Source: Oscillospiraceae bacterium (GTDB lineage Bacteria; Bacillota; Clostridia; Oscillospirales; Ruminococcaceae). Taken from it: a stretch of 64,000 nt of DNA. The translations under genes and the position numbers were made by a program. The number at the start of each line of letters is the position of its first letter. Positions within the stretch are counted from its first letter, which is position 1. Shown piece after piece: positions 27,560-35,448 of the stretch. Below the pieces are notes generated by a model. That model was given only the letters and a program-made list of their open reading frames with translations. It searched no databases and was not told where the DNA came from. The DNA lies in the NCBI GenBank assembly GCA_017460955.1, contig JAFTZY010000070.1, positions 62,001 through 126,000 on the forward strand, read 5' to 3'.

Positions 27560-27716
27560 GACATTGAGCCTGTTTAAAATCTTCCAATAGTCGTCTTTTC
27601 GGCATCTTTCCGCCCTGACTTAGCCCGTTCTTCTTGCAATACACCAAGTATTCCTGCGAAGAACGTGCGTCGTCAGGACGCAAATCTGCTCGAAAATCCG
27701 ACTATCTCCAGATTTT
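27560..27716 (-). repeat. folded intergenic repeat, family 1, copy 2
   Basis: Read on the minus strand: an outer stem (TTAAAATCT with AGATTTTAA) and ATAGTC/GACTAT close a structure. Its core is CCTGAC/GTCAGG, GTTCTTC/GAAGAAC and AATAC/GTATT. The 30-base core at 27631-27660 differs from copy 1 (23917-23946) at only three positions, while the flanking stems differ completely yet still pair. Confidence 0.75.
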
Positions 27717-27967
27717 AAGCAGTCTCTACATTCTTATTATACAGGATGGGATGGGGGCATGTCAAGGGGATGGAGGGAAATAGTGAATAACGAATAATGA
27801 ATCGTGAAAAATGTTGGTGCGCCTGCGGCGGGGATGATAGGGTGCAGGGGCGTCAGCCACTGCTGGGGGTATGGGGGCGAAGCCCCCACTCTCTCCCCCT
27901 CCCTTTAGGGAGGGGGCAGGGGGTGGGCGGCTGCGCAGGAGCCTCCCTCAGGGCGCCTGCGGCGGGA
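27717..27967. other. rest of the gap between the GH26-like and DUF4236 genes
   Basis: A TTCTTATTATACAGG segment at 27731-27745 and an AT-rich tract (27778-27812) precede the GC-rich repeat at 27839-27945. No gene is visible. Confidence 0.5.
27839..27945 (+). repeat. GC-rich double-hairpin intergenic repeat
   Basis: Contains AGGGTGCAGGGGCGTC, then GGGGGC-gaa-GCCCCC and CCCCCTCCCT-tt-AGGGAGGGGG, and then a GGCGGCT end. The reverse complement of 44296-44405 shows the same blocks in the same order, so this is a dispersed element. Confidence 0.7.
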
Positions 27968-29077
27968 TCATAATTCGATCCTCTCCACCGGCGAGAACCC
28001 CGTGGTCTTGCCGAACTTCATCTCGGTGGGGAAGCGCATGACGAAATCGGACGGGTCGATGCGCTCGAACACGATGTCCGAAAAGCCCTCGCGGGTAAAC
28101 TCGGCCGACAGGATCGTCTCCTCCGTATCCCGGCCCGTGGAGGTATCGAGCACGCCGTCCACGGCATGGACGATCACGCGTTCCACCGGCAGCACCGCGA
28201 ACAGCTCCCTTGCAAGGCGCACGGCCGCACTGCACACATAGTCCTGTGTCAGGTCATAGTACTGCGTTTTGGTCATCTCCCGCTCGGAGAGCTTCCCGGT
28301 CTTCGTCAGGCTCAGTGCCTTCTCCGGCACCACCTCCCGGGACTTCACCCGGAACTCGATCTCCATCGCCCCCGGCGTATCCGACCCGAATTCCAGATCG
28401 CTCCCGTAGTCCGCAAAATCCGAAAACGGCTCCGCCTCCTCGAGGGCTTCCAGATACGCATCGGTATCCCCCTTCAGGATCCTTGCGGCAAAGTCCACGC
28501 TCTCCTGCCAGGCGCCGAGCTCCTCGGCATCCTCCTGCTTTGCCGCCTCCAGCGCCGCCTCAAGCTTTTCCCGCTGCTTGTCGGCACTGCCCTTGAAGAG
28601 CTTTCCAAGGCCGTGGGGCGCATAGGCGTCCAGCGCCGCCTGTGCCTTCATCGTGCGGGGCGGTGCGTCCTTCGGGAAGGGCGGTGGTGCGGTGCGCACG
28701 GCCTCCCAGTCGATGGGCTCCATGCACTCCTTGTGGACACTGCGGATGAGATCGAGATAGTTCTCAAATTCCTCCACTTTAAGGGCATTCTGCTTTTGCG
28801 CATCGGCAGCGGCGGCGGCCTTTTTCTTCTCCTCGAGCTCCTTTTGCTTTTTGTGCGCAGCCGACTGGTAGCGGCGTGTCTTGGATTTCCAGGACTTTTT
28901 GTCACTCGTGTAGGACAGCCCCGTGCCGGGGATGCTCACGGTCCCGGAATTGCGCCCGCTACTATGGATCGAGTAGCGCACGCCGCGGGACTTGACGCTC
29001 ACGCCCACCCCGGAGGTACTCAGGTTGACGTTCACGCCCTTGCAGATGCGGATGCTTTTTCTGAAACGCAGGCCCAT
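27968..29077 (-). CDS. DUF4236 protein
   Basis: A 369-residue protein. Residues 1-55 match DUF4236 (GLRFRKSIRI, NLSTSGVGVSVKS, SIPGTGLSYTS), a small beta-rich module. A Lys/Glu-rich helical linker (residues 75-105) and an unrecognised C-terminal domain of about 250 residues follow. The ATG at 29077 is 6 bases after AAGGAAGG. A GTG at 29083 overlaps the upstream stop but lacks a spaced ribosome site. Function is unknown. Confidence 0.75.
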   Translation of the reverse strand: MGLRFRKSIRICKGVNVNLSTSGVGVSVKSRGVRYSIHSSGRNSGTVSIPGTGLSYTSDKKSWKSKTRRYQSAAHKKQKELEEKKKAAAAADAQKQNALKVEEFENYLDLIRSVHKECMEPIDWEAVRTAPPPFPKDAPPRTMKAQAALDAYAPHGLGKLFKGSADKQREKLEAALEAAKQEDAEELGAWQESVDFAARILKGDTDAYLEALEEAEPFSDFADYGSDLEFGSDTPGAMEIEFRVKSREVVPEKALSLTKTGKLSEREMTKTQYYDLTQDYVCSAAVRLARELFAVLPVERVIVHAVDGVLDTSTGRDTEETILSAEFTREGFSDIVFERIDPSDFVMRFPTEMKFGKTTGFSPVERIEL

Positions 29078-29079
29078 CT

Positions 29080-29343
29080 TCACCCTTCCTTTCTTGCATG
29101 GAATGCGGCCTTATCCTTGGCGGAGGCCGCCTTGGCCTTGGTAAACACCTTCCGGTAGGTATCGCCCGGCAGGCAGCTTGCAAAGCCCCGTGCCATGGAC
29201 AGCGCAGGCAGCTCCGGGTTATCCTTATGGTGTGCGGCCAGTGCCTTGTCGATGTCACGCATGATCGCATCCGGATCCGTCTCCCCCTCGATCACGGCGA
29301 TGATGAGAGCCGGTGTCTGGAAGCTCCTGCGTTTTTCGCTCAT
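29080..29343 (-). CDS. small protein of unknown function
   Basis: An 87-residue soluble protein, probably helical, with a conserved-looking core ETDPDAIMRDIDKALA and a basic tail. It immediately precedes the DUF4236 gene and is likely cotranscribed and coupled to it. The ribosome site (GAGAGGAC) before the ATG at 29343 is moderate. I do not recognise a family. Confidence 0.6.
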   Translation of the reverse strand: MSEKRRSFQTPALIIAVIEGETDPDAIMRDIDKALAAHHKDNPELPALSMARGFASCLPGDTYRKVFTKAKAASAKDKAAFHARKEG

Positions 29344-29426
29344 AAATGGATGTCCTCTCGTTGAAATGATAATGGTTTTCCGGGGGCGGGGGGAGATGCT
29401 TAGACTTGATGGTTCCTGGATTGGGG

Positions 29427-30080
29427 GCTCCGCTTTTAGAGGTGAGAGGTGAGAGGTAAGAGGTTAGATGCTTAGACTTGGTAAACCTCCCGTGGGGGCC
29501 TTCGGCCCCCGGAGAGGCTTTGGTGGAGGGAGGCCCCCTTCACCCCCTGTGGAGACTTGATGGGTACCCTATCTGGCAGCTAACCGCCGCCAGGTTGTGA
29601 TGCGCATTCGATGCGTGAGGTGCGTTCTTGGAAAAGCGCATTTCGGGTGTGAAACAGCTTATGCCTTTTTCCGGAACCTCCCGCGCATACGCACCTTGTT
29701 CGACCGGCACTGCGGCAGCAATCTAAGAATGCATTCCACCAGGGAACGCGCCTGGGTCTTATTGTAGCACGAAATTCGGTCGAGTGGGAACCTTGCACTG
29801 AAGGACTCGCTATCCCTGAACGCTTTAAAGCAGAGTGCAGAGGGCGCAGCCCTTTGCCCTCCGGAGTCCAGAGGTGTCAGACGACCGAAGTCGAGTCAGG
29901 ATTTTGTCGAGACTGAGCAGTCCTGGGATTGGATTTGAACCCAGGACGAGCGCACCTCTGGCGGGGGTGAAGAGAAACTTACAAAAGAAGAGAAACCAGC
30001 AGGGGGCGGAGCCCCCACAAGAGACCTTTCAAGTCCGAGCTTCTAACTTCTCACCTCTCACCTCTAAAAGCGGCGCCCCC
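29427..30080. repeat. gene-free segment bounded by long inverted repeats
   Basis: The left arm (29427-29478, CCGCTTTTAGAGGTGAGAGG onward) and the right arm (30030-30074, its complement with a 7-base gap) are oppositely oriented. The right side also carries a direct repeat CCCCCACAAGAGACCT (30012 and 30077). About 550 bases lie between, with many hairpins, a TACAAT element on the minus strand (29763-29768) and no plausible gene. It could be a non-autonomous mobile element or host structured RNA. Confidence 0.55.
29868..29961 (-). ncRNA. candidate multibranched structured RNA
   Basis: A 9-bp outer stem (CCAGAGGTG/CACCTCTGG) encloses three hairpins on the minus strand: GTCCTGGG/CCCAGGAC, TCAG/CTGA and CGAC-TTCG-GTCG. 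The last has a UUCG tetraloop, which favours the minus strand. It contains a GGTTCAAATCC string like a tRNA T-arm but is not a tRNA. The fold is by eye. Confidence 0.4.
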
Positions 30081-30120
30081 ACAAGAGACCTCTCAGGTTT
30101 CAGGCACCCCTTTCCCCCGT

Positions 30121-32070
30121 CTACCCCTTCCTCGCCCTCTTCGCCGCCGTCTTTCTCCGATACATGATGCTGTCCGCCTCGCGGATCACCTCATCCGGGC
30201 TGAGGTCCTGCGTGAGGGGCCGCACCGCGCACCCGATGCTGGCCGTGAGCGGGTAGGGCTTGCCGGCCGCGGCGCTGCGCTCCTGCATCAGCGCCATGAA
30301 CCGGGCTGTCCGGCGTGCGTCCTCGTCATCGGGGTACTGTCCGACGCCGAAGATGTAGAACTCGTCCCCGCCCGCACGGCCGCACAGCTCCTGGGGCTGT
30401 GTCACGGCGGCTGCGGCAGCGCTCACGAAACGGATGCCGAAATCCCCCTCGTGGTGGCCGAAGGTGTCGTTGATATATTTCAGGCCGTCCATATCGATCA
30501 CGCACGCGAACAGGCGGCTGCCCTCCGGTGCCTCACGGAGGAGCGTGCGCAGGCGGCTGTAGAGCCCGCGGCGGTTGTAGAGGCCCGTCATCTCATCGCG
30601 GTTCGAGAGGATCTGGAGCCGCTTCTTCGAGCGGATCATCTCCAGGGCGTTGTTGACAAGGCGCAGCCAGTTGCGAAAGACCATATTGATGCGTCTTTTG
30701 TCATCGAGCTCGCGCTGCAGTACGGCATACCCGAGCATGTGCTCATTGAAATGCACGGGCGCGAAATAGAACACGAACGGCCGCTCCGAGGGCTGCTCAA
30801 GCGGCGGGATCATCTGTGCGGTCGGGAAGCTGACCGCGTCCTCGTCCTTGAAGAAGGAGTACTCATTCACGGTGGTATTGGCCGACACGATGCGCATGGT
30901 CTCCGGGTAGCCCCGTGTCATTTCATGCGTGGTGTCGAGCCAGTCCTCCTTCAGGCACAAAAAGAAATTGAGGTACGGGTAGATCAGGTAGGTATTGAGG
31001 TAGATGCACTCGATGCACTCCTCGGGCGTTTCCGAGGCAGTCAGCTGCTCGGAGACATAGCTTTCCATGAGCAGGCCGATGTCGATCTCATCGAGCAGGT
31101 GCTCGGAGGAATAATTCCGGGTGGTGAAGTACATCGACTCCTTGAGCGCCTTGGCGGACAGGGCGAAATTCGGCTGGCACCCGCAGCTCATCCCGGGGTG
31201 GAAGATATGCTCCATGCGGTTCTCATAGGGCAGGAGGGGGGCATCGGGCTCGATGACATGCCGGATATAGTCCACGGCACGGGCGGCGCTGGCGGCATCC
31301 CCGGCTTCATAGGAGGACAGGGTGATGTCGGCGGTGATGCCCTCGGGGGTGGAGTCAAAGCCCATGACGAGCAGGTCCTCCGGGACACGCACGCCGCGCT
31401 CGGTGAGGCGTTCGATGAGGCCGAGTGCCATATGGTCACTCGCGGCAATGACGGCCTCGGGCATGGGCAGCTCCCCGGAGACAAAGCGCTCGGCAAGCGC
31501 TTCGCCGCTTGTATACCAGAAATCGCCGTAGATCCGGTATTCCTCCGGGACGGGAGCGCCAAGGCGGGAGAGCTCATCGCACATCACGGCAAGGCGCTCC
31601 TCGGCGACCTCGTTGTCCTTCTGGCCGGTGAGCAGGCAGATACGGTGCTTTCCATGGACCCGGACCATATGCCGGCAGGTCTCACGGAGCATTTCCTCAT
31701 TTTCGTTGCGGATGAGCGGAAAGCCGCCGATCTCCATCTCCAGTGCCGTGACCGGCGCACCGCACTCGGCTTCAATGCGCTCACACAGCCTTGCGACGGT
31801 CGCGCCGGTATTGTCCCCCTGGAGCTGTGTGGTATCGAGGATCACCCCGTCCACGCCGCGGAAATTGACCAGCTCATAGATATTGGCCTCGCCCTCGTTA
31901 TAGCGCGGTCTTGCCGAATACAGATGCGTCATCGCGCCGAACACCAGCGCATGGTAGCCGTACTTGCGGCACTGCGCGAACATGCCGGTGGTCAGCCGCT
32001 GCACATGGATGGATTCGGGCATTGCGGTGAGCAGCGCGATCTTCTTGTGCTGTTCCAAAACATATGTCAC
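30121..32070 (-). CDS. diguanylate cyclase with N-terminal LacI-type sugar-binding domain
   Basis: About 649 residues. Residues 5-285 resemble the periplasmic-binding-protein fold of LacI/GalR regulators (VIAASDHMALGLIERL, GVRVPEDLLVMGFD), but no helix-turn-helix precedes it. A middle region of about 200 residues with Cys residues (CGCQP) follows. The C-terminus is a GGDEF domain with intact RAGGDEF near residue 567. There is no signal peptide or membrane segment, so it is cytosolic. It probably couples a small ligand to c-di-GMP synthesis. The promoter at 32108-32136 requires a start at GTG 32070 or TTG 32058; the exact one is uncertain. Confidence 0.82.
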   Translation of the reverse strand: MTYVLEQHKKIALLTAMPESIHVQRLTTGMFAQCRKYGYHALVFGAMTHLYSARPRYNEGEANIYELVNFRGVDGVILDTTQLQGDNTGATVARLCERIEAECGAPVTALEMEIGGFPLIRNENEEMLRETCRHMVRVHGKHRICLLTGQKDNEVAEERLAVMCDELSRLGAPVPEEYRIYGDFWYTSGEALAERFVSGELPMPEAVIAASDHMALGLIERLTERGVRVPEDLLVMGFDSTPEGITADITLSSYEAGDAASAARAVDYIRHVIEPDAPLLPYENRMEHIFHPGMSCGCQPNFALSAKALKESMYFTTRNYSSEHLLDEIDIGLLMESYVSEQLTASETPEECIECIYLNTYLIYPYLNFFLCLKEDWLDTTHEMTRGYPETMRIVSANTTVNEYSFFKDEDAVSFPTAQMIPPLEQPSERPFVFYFAPVHFNEHMLGYAVLQRELDDKRRINMVFRNWLRLVNNALEMIRSKKRLQILSNRDEMTGLYNRRGLYSRLRTLLREAPEGSRLFACVIDMDGLKYINDTFGHHEGDFGIRFVSAAAAAVTQPQELCGRAGGDEFYIFGVGQYPDDEDARRTARFMALMQERSAAAGKPYPLTASIGCAVRPLTQDLSPDEVIREADSIMYRRKTAAKRARKG

Positions 32071-32107
32071 CTCGTCTGGCGGCAATGATCTGCCGATAGT
32101 TATTTTT

Positions 32108-32136
32108 ATTATAGCATAAAGCCCCCGTGCTTGCAA
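32108..32136 (-). promoter_or_regulatory. promoter of the GGDEF gene
   Basis: Minus-strand TTGCAA (32131-32136), 17 bases, TATAAT (32108-32113) with TGC before it. It excludes upstream start codons of the long open frame. Confidence 0.8.
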
Positions 32137-32285
32137 GGGGTTTTCACAAAAAATCCAAGGCAACACTGTGCAGTTGTCAATGATCCTGGACACTCACTCT
32201 CAAAAAACGATCTGTTAATCCAACATATGCCAAATCCCCTCTTAGAGGAGCCGTAGGCGACGAAAAGAGGAAAATTGGCAGCAGC

Positions 32286-32921
32286 TCACCACATGACCGA
32301 CAGATAAACATTCAGCACCTCGTTCGGCGATCCGAATTTCAGACATATCTTTGGGATGTTGTTAGAGCGCTTGTTATAAGCCGCTATCTGCTTTCTGCCG
32401 TCCTCTAATACTTATTTCTAATCAAGCTATTGAAAAAGCTTGATTAGAAGCGTGCGCTATTTTGTGACGCAAAGCGTCACAAGATCCGTCCCATGCCATT
32501 CTCGACGCCGCCTGCGGCGGCTATCAAACGATTGATGTGATCAATCGTTTGAACGAGAATTGGTATAAGCTGTACATTCTCAGCTTACTGTAAAGCTGCT
32601 TTCCGTCCTCCCGGTGCTGCCGCTCGACCTTACCGTTATGTCTCGGCGTTACGACCCGGACACGGTGACAGATGAGATCATGATTCTCCAGAAGCGCTTC
32701 AAACAGCATTTTATGCTGCTTACCCTTCGTCAGAAGTGCTGTGGCGAACTCCGAACCGTTATCGGTCTGGATCTCCCTGCTCGGGAACGGAAAAGTCTTC
32801 AGCAGCTTCTTGATGAAATCCTCAGAGCTGTATGTGCTGTGTTCATCGTACATCTCTCTGAAACTGCACCTTGTGCATTCGTCAACCGCCGTATAGAGGA
32901 GCAGATTACTGCCGCGGACAT
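32286..32921 (-). pseudogene. transposase remnant (DDE/rve integrase core)
   Basis: Only the C-terminal half survives. It begins abruptly at the first CRISPR repeat (YVRGSNLLLYTAVDEC), keeps the integrase-core segments IQTDNGSEFATALL and HNGKVERQHRED, and ends with YNKRSNNIPKICLKFGSPNEVL. A 157-base structured insertion (32409-32565) splits it after RMYSL. The N-terminal half and the first catalytic Asp region are missing. It resembles IS3/IS481-type enzymes. Confidence 0.8.
32409..32565. mobile_element. MITE-like insertion inside the transposase remnant
   Basis: Bounded by TA on both sides, with weakly similar inverted ends (TACTTATTTCT and TACCAATTCTC). Inside are four hairpins: TTCTAATCAAGCT/AGCTTGATTAGAA, GTGACGC/GCGTCAC, GCCGC/GCGGC and CAAACGATTGAT/ATCAATCGTTTG. 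It interrupts an otherwise continuous transposase reading. No coding capacity. Confidence 0.6.
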
Positions 32922-33956
32922 ATTTCAATCCACGCCCCATGTGGGGGCGACGTTCGAGTTCGAGCGGGCGTTGTTGCCGTTGACGTAATTTCAATCCACG
33001 CCCCCGTGTAGGGGGCGACTTGGACATGATGTAAATACTTCTATCGGGCGCGTTATTTCAATCCACGCCCCCGTGTAGGGGGGCGACCACTGGATGCCCA
33101 TGCCCGATCCGCCGAAGGAGATTTCAATCCACGCCCCCGTGTAGGGGGCGACTCATGGTGTACAATGACCGGGAGGCGCAATTCAAATTTCAATCCACGC
33201 CCCCGTGTAGGGGGCGACTTCATCGACGCCAAGAAAGCCGCGGAGCTGATCGAATTTCAATCCACGCCCCCGTGTAGGGGGCGACCCCGTCCGTCTCCGC
33301 CCAACACACAAGCATTGCTGCAATTTCAATCCACGCCCCCGTGTAGGGGGCGACCTGTCGGGATTCCCTCGCCGATCGTTGCGGCAAGGCAAATTTCAAT
33401 CCACGCCCCCGTGTAGGGGGCGACACTAGATATGATGGTTTTCGCAACTAAGTAAAATATTTCAATCCACGCCCCCGTGTAGGGGGCGACCCCGAAAAAA
33501 TGCAGGATAGGGCATATGCGATTTCTATTTCAATCCACGCCCCCGTGTAGGGGGCGACCGGCAGGATCTGCGCCGAGGTTTAAATCTCCCACCATTTCAA
33601 TCCACGCCCCCGTGTAGGGGGCGACTAATGATAACAATAACACCCCCGGGACGGGGGAATTTCAATCCACGCCCCCGTGTAGGGGGCGACGCGAACACCC
33701 TGCTTTTTATGACCTCGACCGGGTATTTCAATCCACGCCCCCGTGTAGGGGGCGACGGGCCGGGCCTCCCGGCTATAGCTGGTGACAAGCTGATTTCAAT
33801 CCACGCCCCGTGTAGGGGGCGACCCGTCTGCCCAGAAAACAATTGTTGCCGGTGGATGATTTCAATCCACGCCCCCGTGTAGGGGGCGACGCGATATGGC
33901 TGTGCAGTATAGCAGATTCCGAATATTTCAATCCACGCCCCCGTGTAGGGGGCGAC
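32922..33956 (-). CRISPR. type I-C CRISPR array, 16 repeats and 15 spacers
   Basis: The 32-base repeat reads on the plus strand ATTTCAATCCACG then CCCCCGTGTAGGGGGCGAC; the minus-strand form ending TGGATTGAAAT is the type I-C crRNA sense. Repeat starts: 32922, 32988, 33055, 33121, 33187, 33254, 33323, 33393, 33459, 33527, 33594, 33659, 33725, 33793, 33859 and 33925. Spacers are 33-38 bases, none repeated. The leftmost repeat is degenerate (30 bases, ATGTG in the loop), marking the old trailer end. The repeat at 33055 has one extra G and that at 33793 lacks one C. The leader is on the cas2 side. Confidence 0.97.
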
Positions 33957-34121
33957 AGCAAAAGTGTACAAACAGTCGGCGGATATGCCATCTCTTTTGC
34001 ACAGCTTTGCAATAATTTCCTTGCAGATCCCGATGCTTCAGGAGGCAAGGGCGCTGGATTTCCTTCCCTTTATGGTGCGAATGACATGGGAAATCCATGT
34101 CAGCATGGCATTCGCACGGGA
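33957..34121 (-). promoter_or_regulatory. CRISPR leader region
   Basis: The 165 bases between cas2 and the leader-proximal repeat. It contains an inverted repeat, GTGCGAATG (34075-34083) with CATTCGCAC (34109-34117), just after cas2, which may terminate cas transcripts or bind IHF-like or adaptation factors. The part next to the array is AT-richer. No clear -35/-10 pair is seen. Confidence 0.6.
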
Positions 34122-34412
34122 TCAGAAGATCAGCGGTTTCTCGACATCCATCGTTTCCTTTGCACCAATATGCTCCACTTTCAGCTTGGATCGGTTTCCC
34201 AGATCATAGAAACGCAGGCTGTCCTTCTTTGGATCGATCTCCTTTGTGAGCTTGTGCTTCAGCTCCAGAATCTTCGCTGGCTCAGCAACACATTCAAACA
34301 CCGAATTCTGCACACGCACACCGTAATCCACACAGATCTTTGCCACACGCCGCAGCCGCTTTTTGCCAGCGGCATCCTCGGTGCTGACATCATAGGTGAT
34401 CAGTACAAACAT
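34122..34412 (-). CDS. cas2: CRISPR adaptation endonuclease Cas2
   Basis: A 96-residue Cas2 with the typical start MFVLITYDVSTEDAAGKKRL, where Asp9 is the conserved metal ligand, and the segment VQNSVFECVA. It forms the spacer-integration complex with Cas1. The ATG at 34412 follows GGAAG, 4 bases after the cas1 stop. The open frame extends upstream without family similarity. Confidence 0.95.
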   Translation of the reverse strand: MFVLITYDVSTEDAAGKKRLRRVAKICVDYGVRVQNSVFECVAEPAKILELKHKLTKEIDPKKDSLRFYDLGNRSKLKVEHIGAKETMDVEKPLIF

Positions 34413-34416
34413 CGCA

Positions 34417-35448
34417 TCACTTCCATAAAAACGGCGGATAAGCATCCAGATCGCCGCGGATATATCTTGCCAGCAAAAGTGACTGCACATAGGGAAGCAT
34501 ACCCCATTCCAGCTTTTCATTCAGATAGGGATGCCGGAGCTCCTCGTATTTTCGCTTCTGCCAGTGCTCGATAAAAACGCGCCGCCCCTGCTCGGACAGC
34601 AGGACCGCCCCATCCTCCCGCTGCTCAAAATGCTCCGGCTGGATGTAGCGCTTGTTGATCAGGGTCAGGACAAATCTGTCACAGTAAACACTGCGGAATT
34701 CCTCTACCATATCAAGCGCCAGCGATTTTCGTCCCGGTCTGTCCGTGTGCAGGAACCCTACATACGGATCCAATCCGACTGCCTCCAGTGATGCGGCACA
34801 CCCGCTGGTCATCATCGCATAGGCAAATGACAGCAGTGCATTCACGCGGTCAAGCGGCGGACGGCGGCTTCGGACGGTGAAGCGGAAATCGCCCTTCTGC
34901 TGCAGGAGCATATCGTCAAACACCGAGAAATACACACTTGCCGCTTCGCCCTCTGTTCCCCGCAGCGCTTCTGCATCCGGCGCGTGCTCTGCACTTGTGA
35001 TCGCTGCCTGTAGGTACTGCGACTTCTGGCGGAACAGCTCCGTGTCAATGCGCGGTGCATGGTCGCGAGTCATGCGTTCGAGTACCCAGCGGCTGTTGAA
35101 GAGCTTTGCAGCGATGATGCAGCGTGCGATCTGCAGGCTCCTTGCCGGATCGTCCGAAATACGGTACTGCTCCCGGCGCAGCAGCACATTGCCGCGGGTC
35201 TCCCCCTCGACTCTGGCCAGAAAATGCCCGCTGCGGCTCATAAATACAAGTGATATGCCGTCATGCGCACATTTCCCCATGAGCGCAGGGCTGCACCCTG
35301 CATGACCGAATGTCACGATCTGCTCGAGATTGTGCAGCGGCACACGTCCGATCTCGCTTCCCGCACAGGAGATCACGATATTCTCACCGTCAAGAGATAA
35401 ATACCGGTCAGGCTGATTGATGTAGAGCGTATTGCACAGCCGTTTCAT
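34417..35448 (-). CDS. cas1: CRISPR integrase Cas1 (type I-C)
   Basis: A 343-residue Cas1. The start MKRLCNTLYINQPDRYLSLD is typical of I-C. Catalytic metal ligands are seen as Glu166 (GTEGEAA), His234 (FLHTDRPG) and Glu249 (LDMVEEF). The intact cas4 frame would end in an ATGA overlap with this start. Confidence 0.97.
   Translation of the reverse strand: MKRLCNTLYINQPDRYLSLDGENIVISCAGSEIGRVPLHNLEQIVTFGHAGCSPALMGKCAHDGISLVFMSRSGHFLARVEGETRGNVLLRREQYRISDDPARSLQIARCIIAAKLFNSRWVLERMTRDHAPRIDTELFRQKSQYLQAAITSAEHAPDAEALRGTEGEAASVYFSVFDDMLLQQKGDFRFTVRSRRPPLDRVNALLSFAYAMMTSGCAASLEAVGLDPYVGFLHTDRPGRKSLALDMVEEFRSVYCDRFVLTLINKRYIQPEHFEQREDGAVLLSEQGRRVFIEHWQKRKYEELRHPYLNEKLEWGMLPYVQSLLLARYIRGDLDAYPPFLWK

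Noticed and set aside
29919..29947. tRNA-like T-arm string GGTTCAAATCC
   Set aside because: No acceptor, D or anticodon arms of tRNA geometry can be placed around it, and the loop is too long.
33165..34048. Short open frames with a repeated VAPYTGAWIE or SPPTRGRGLK peptide
   Set aside because: They are translations of the CRISPR repeat, not proteins.
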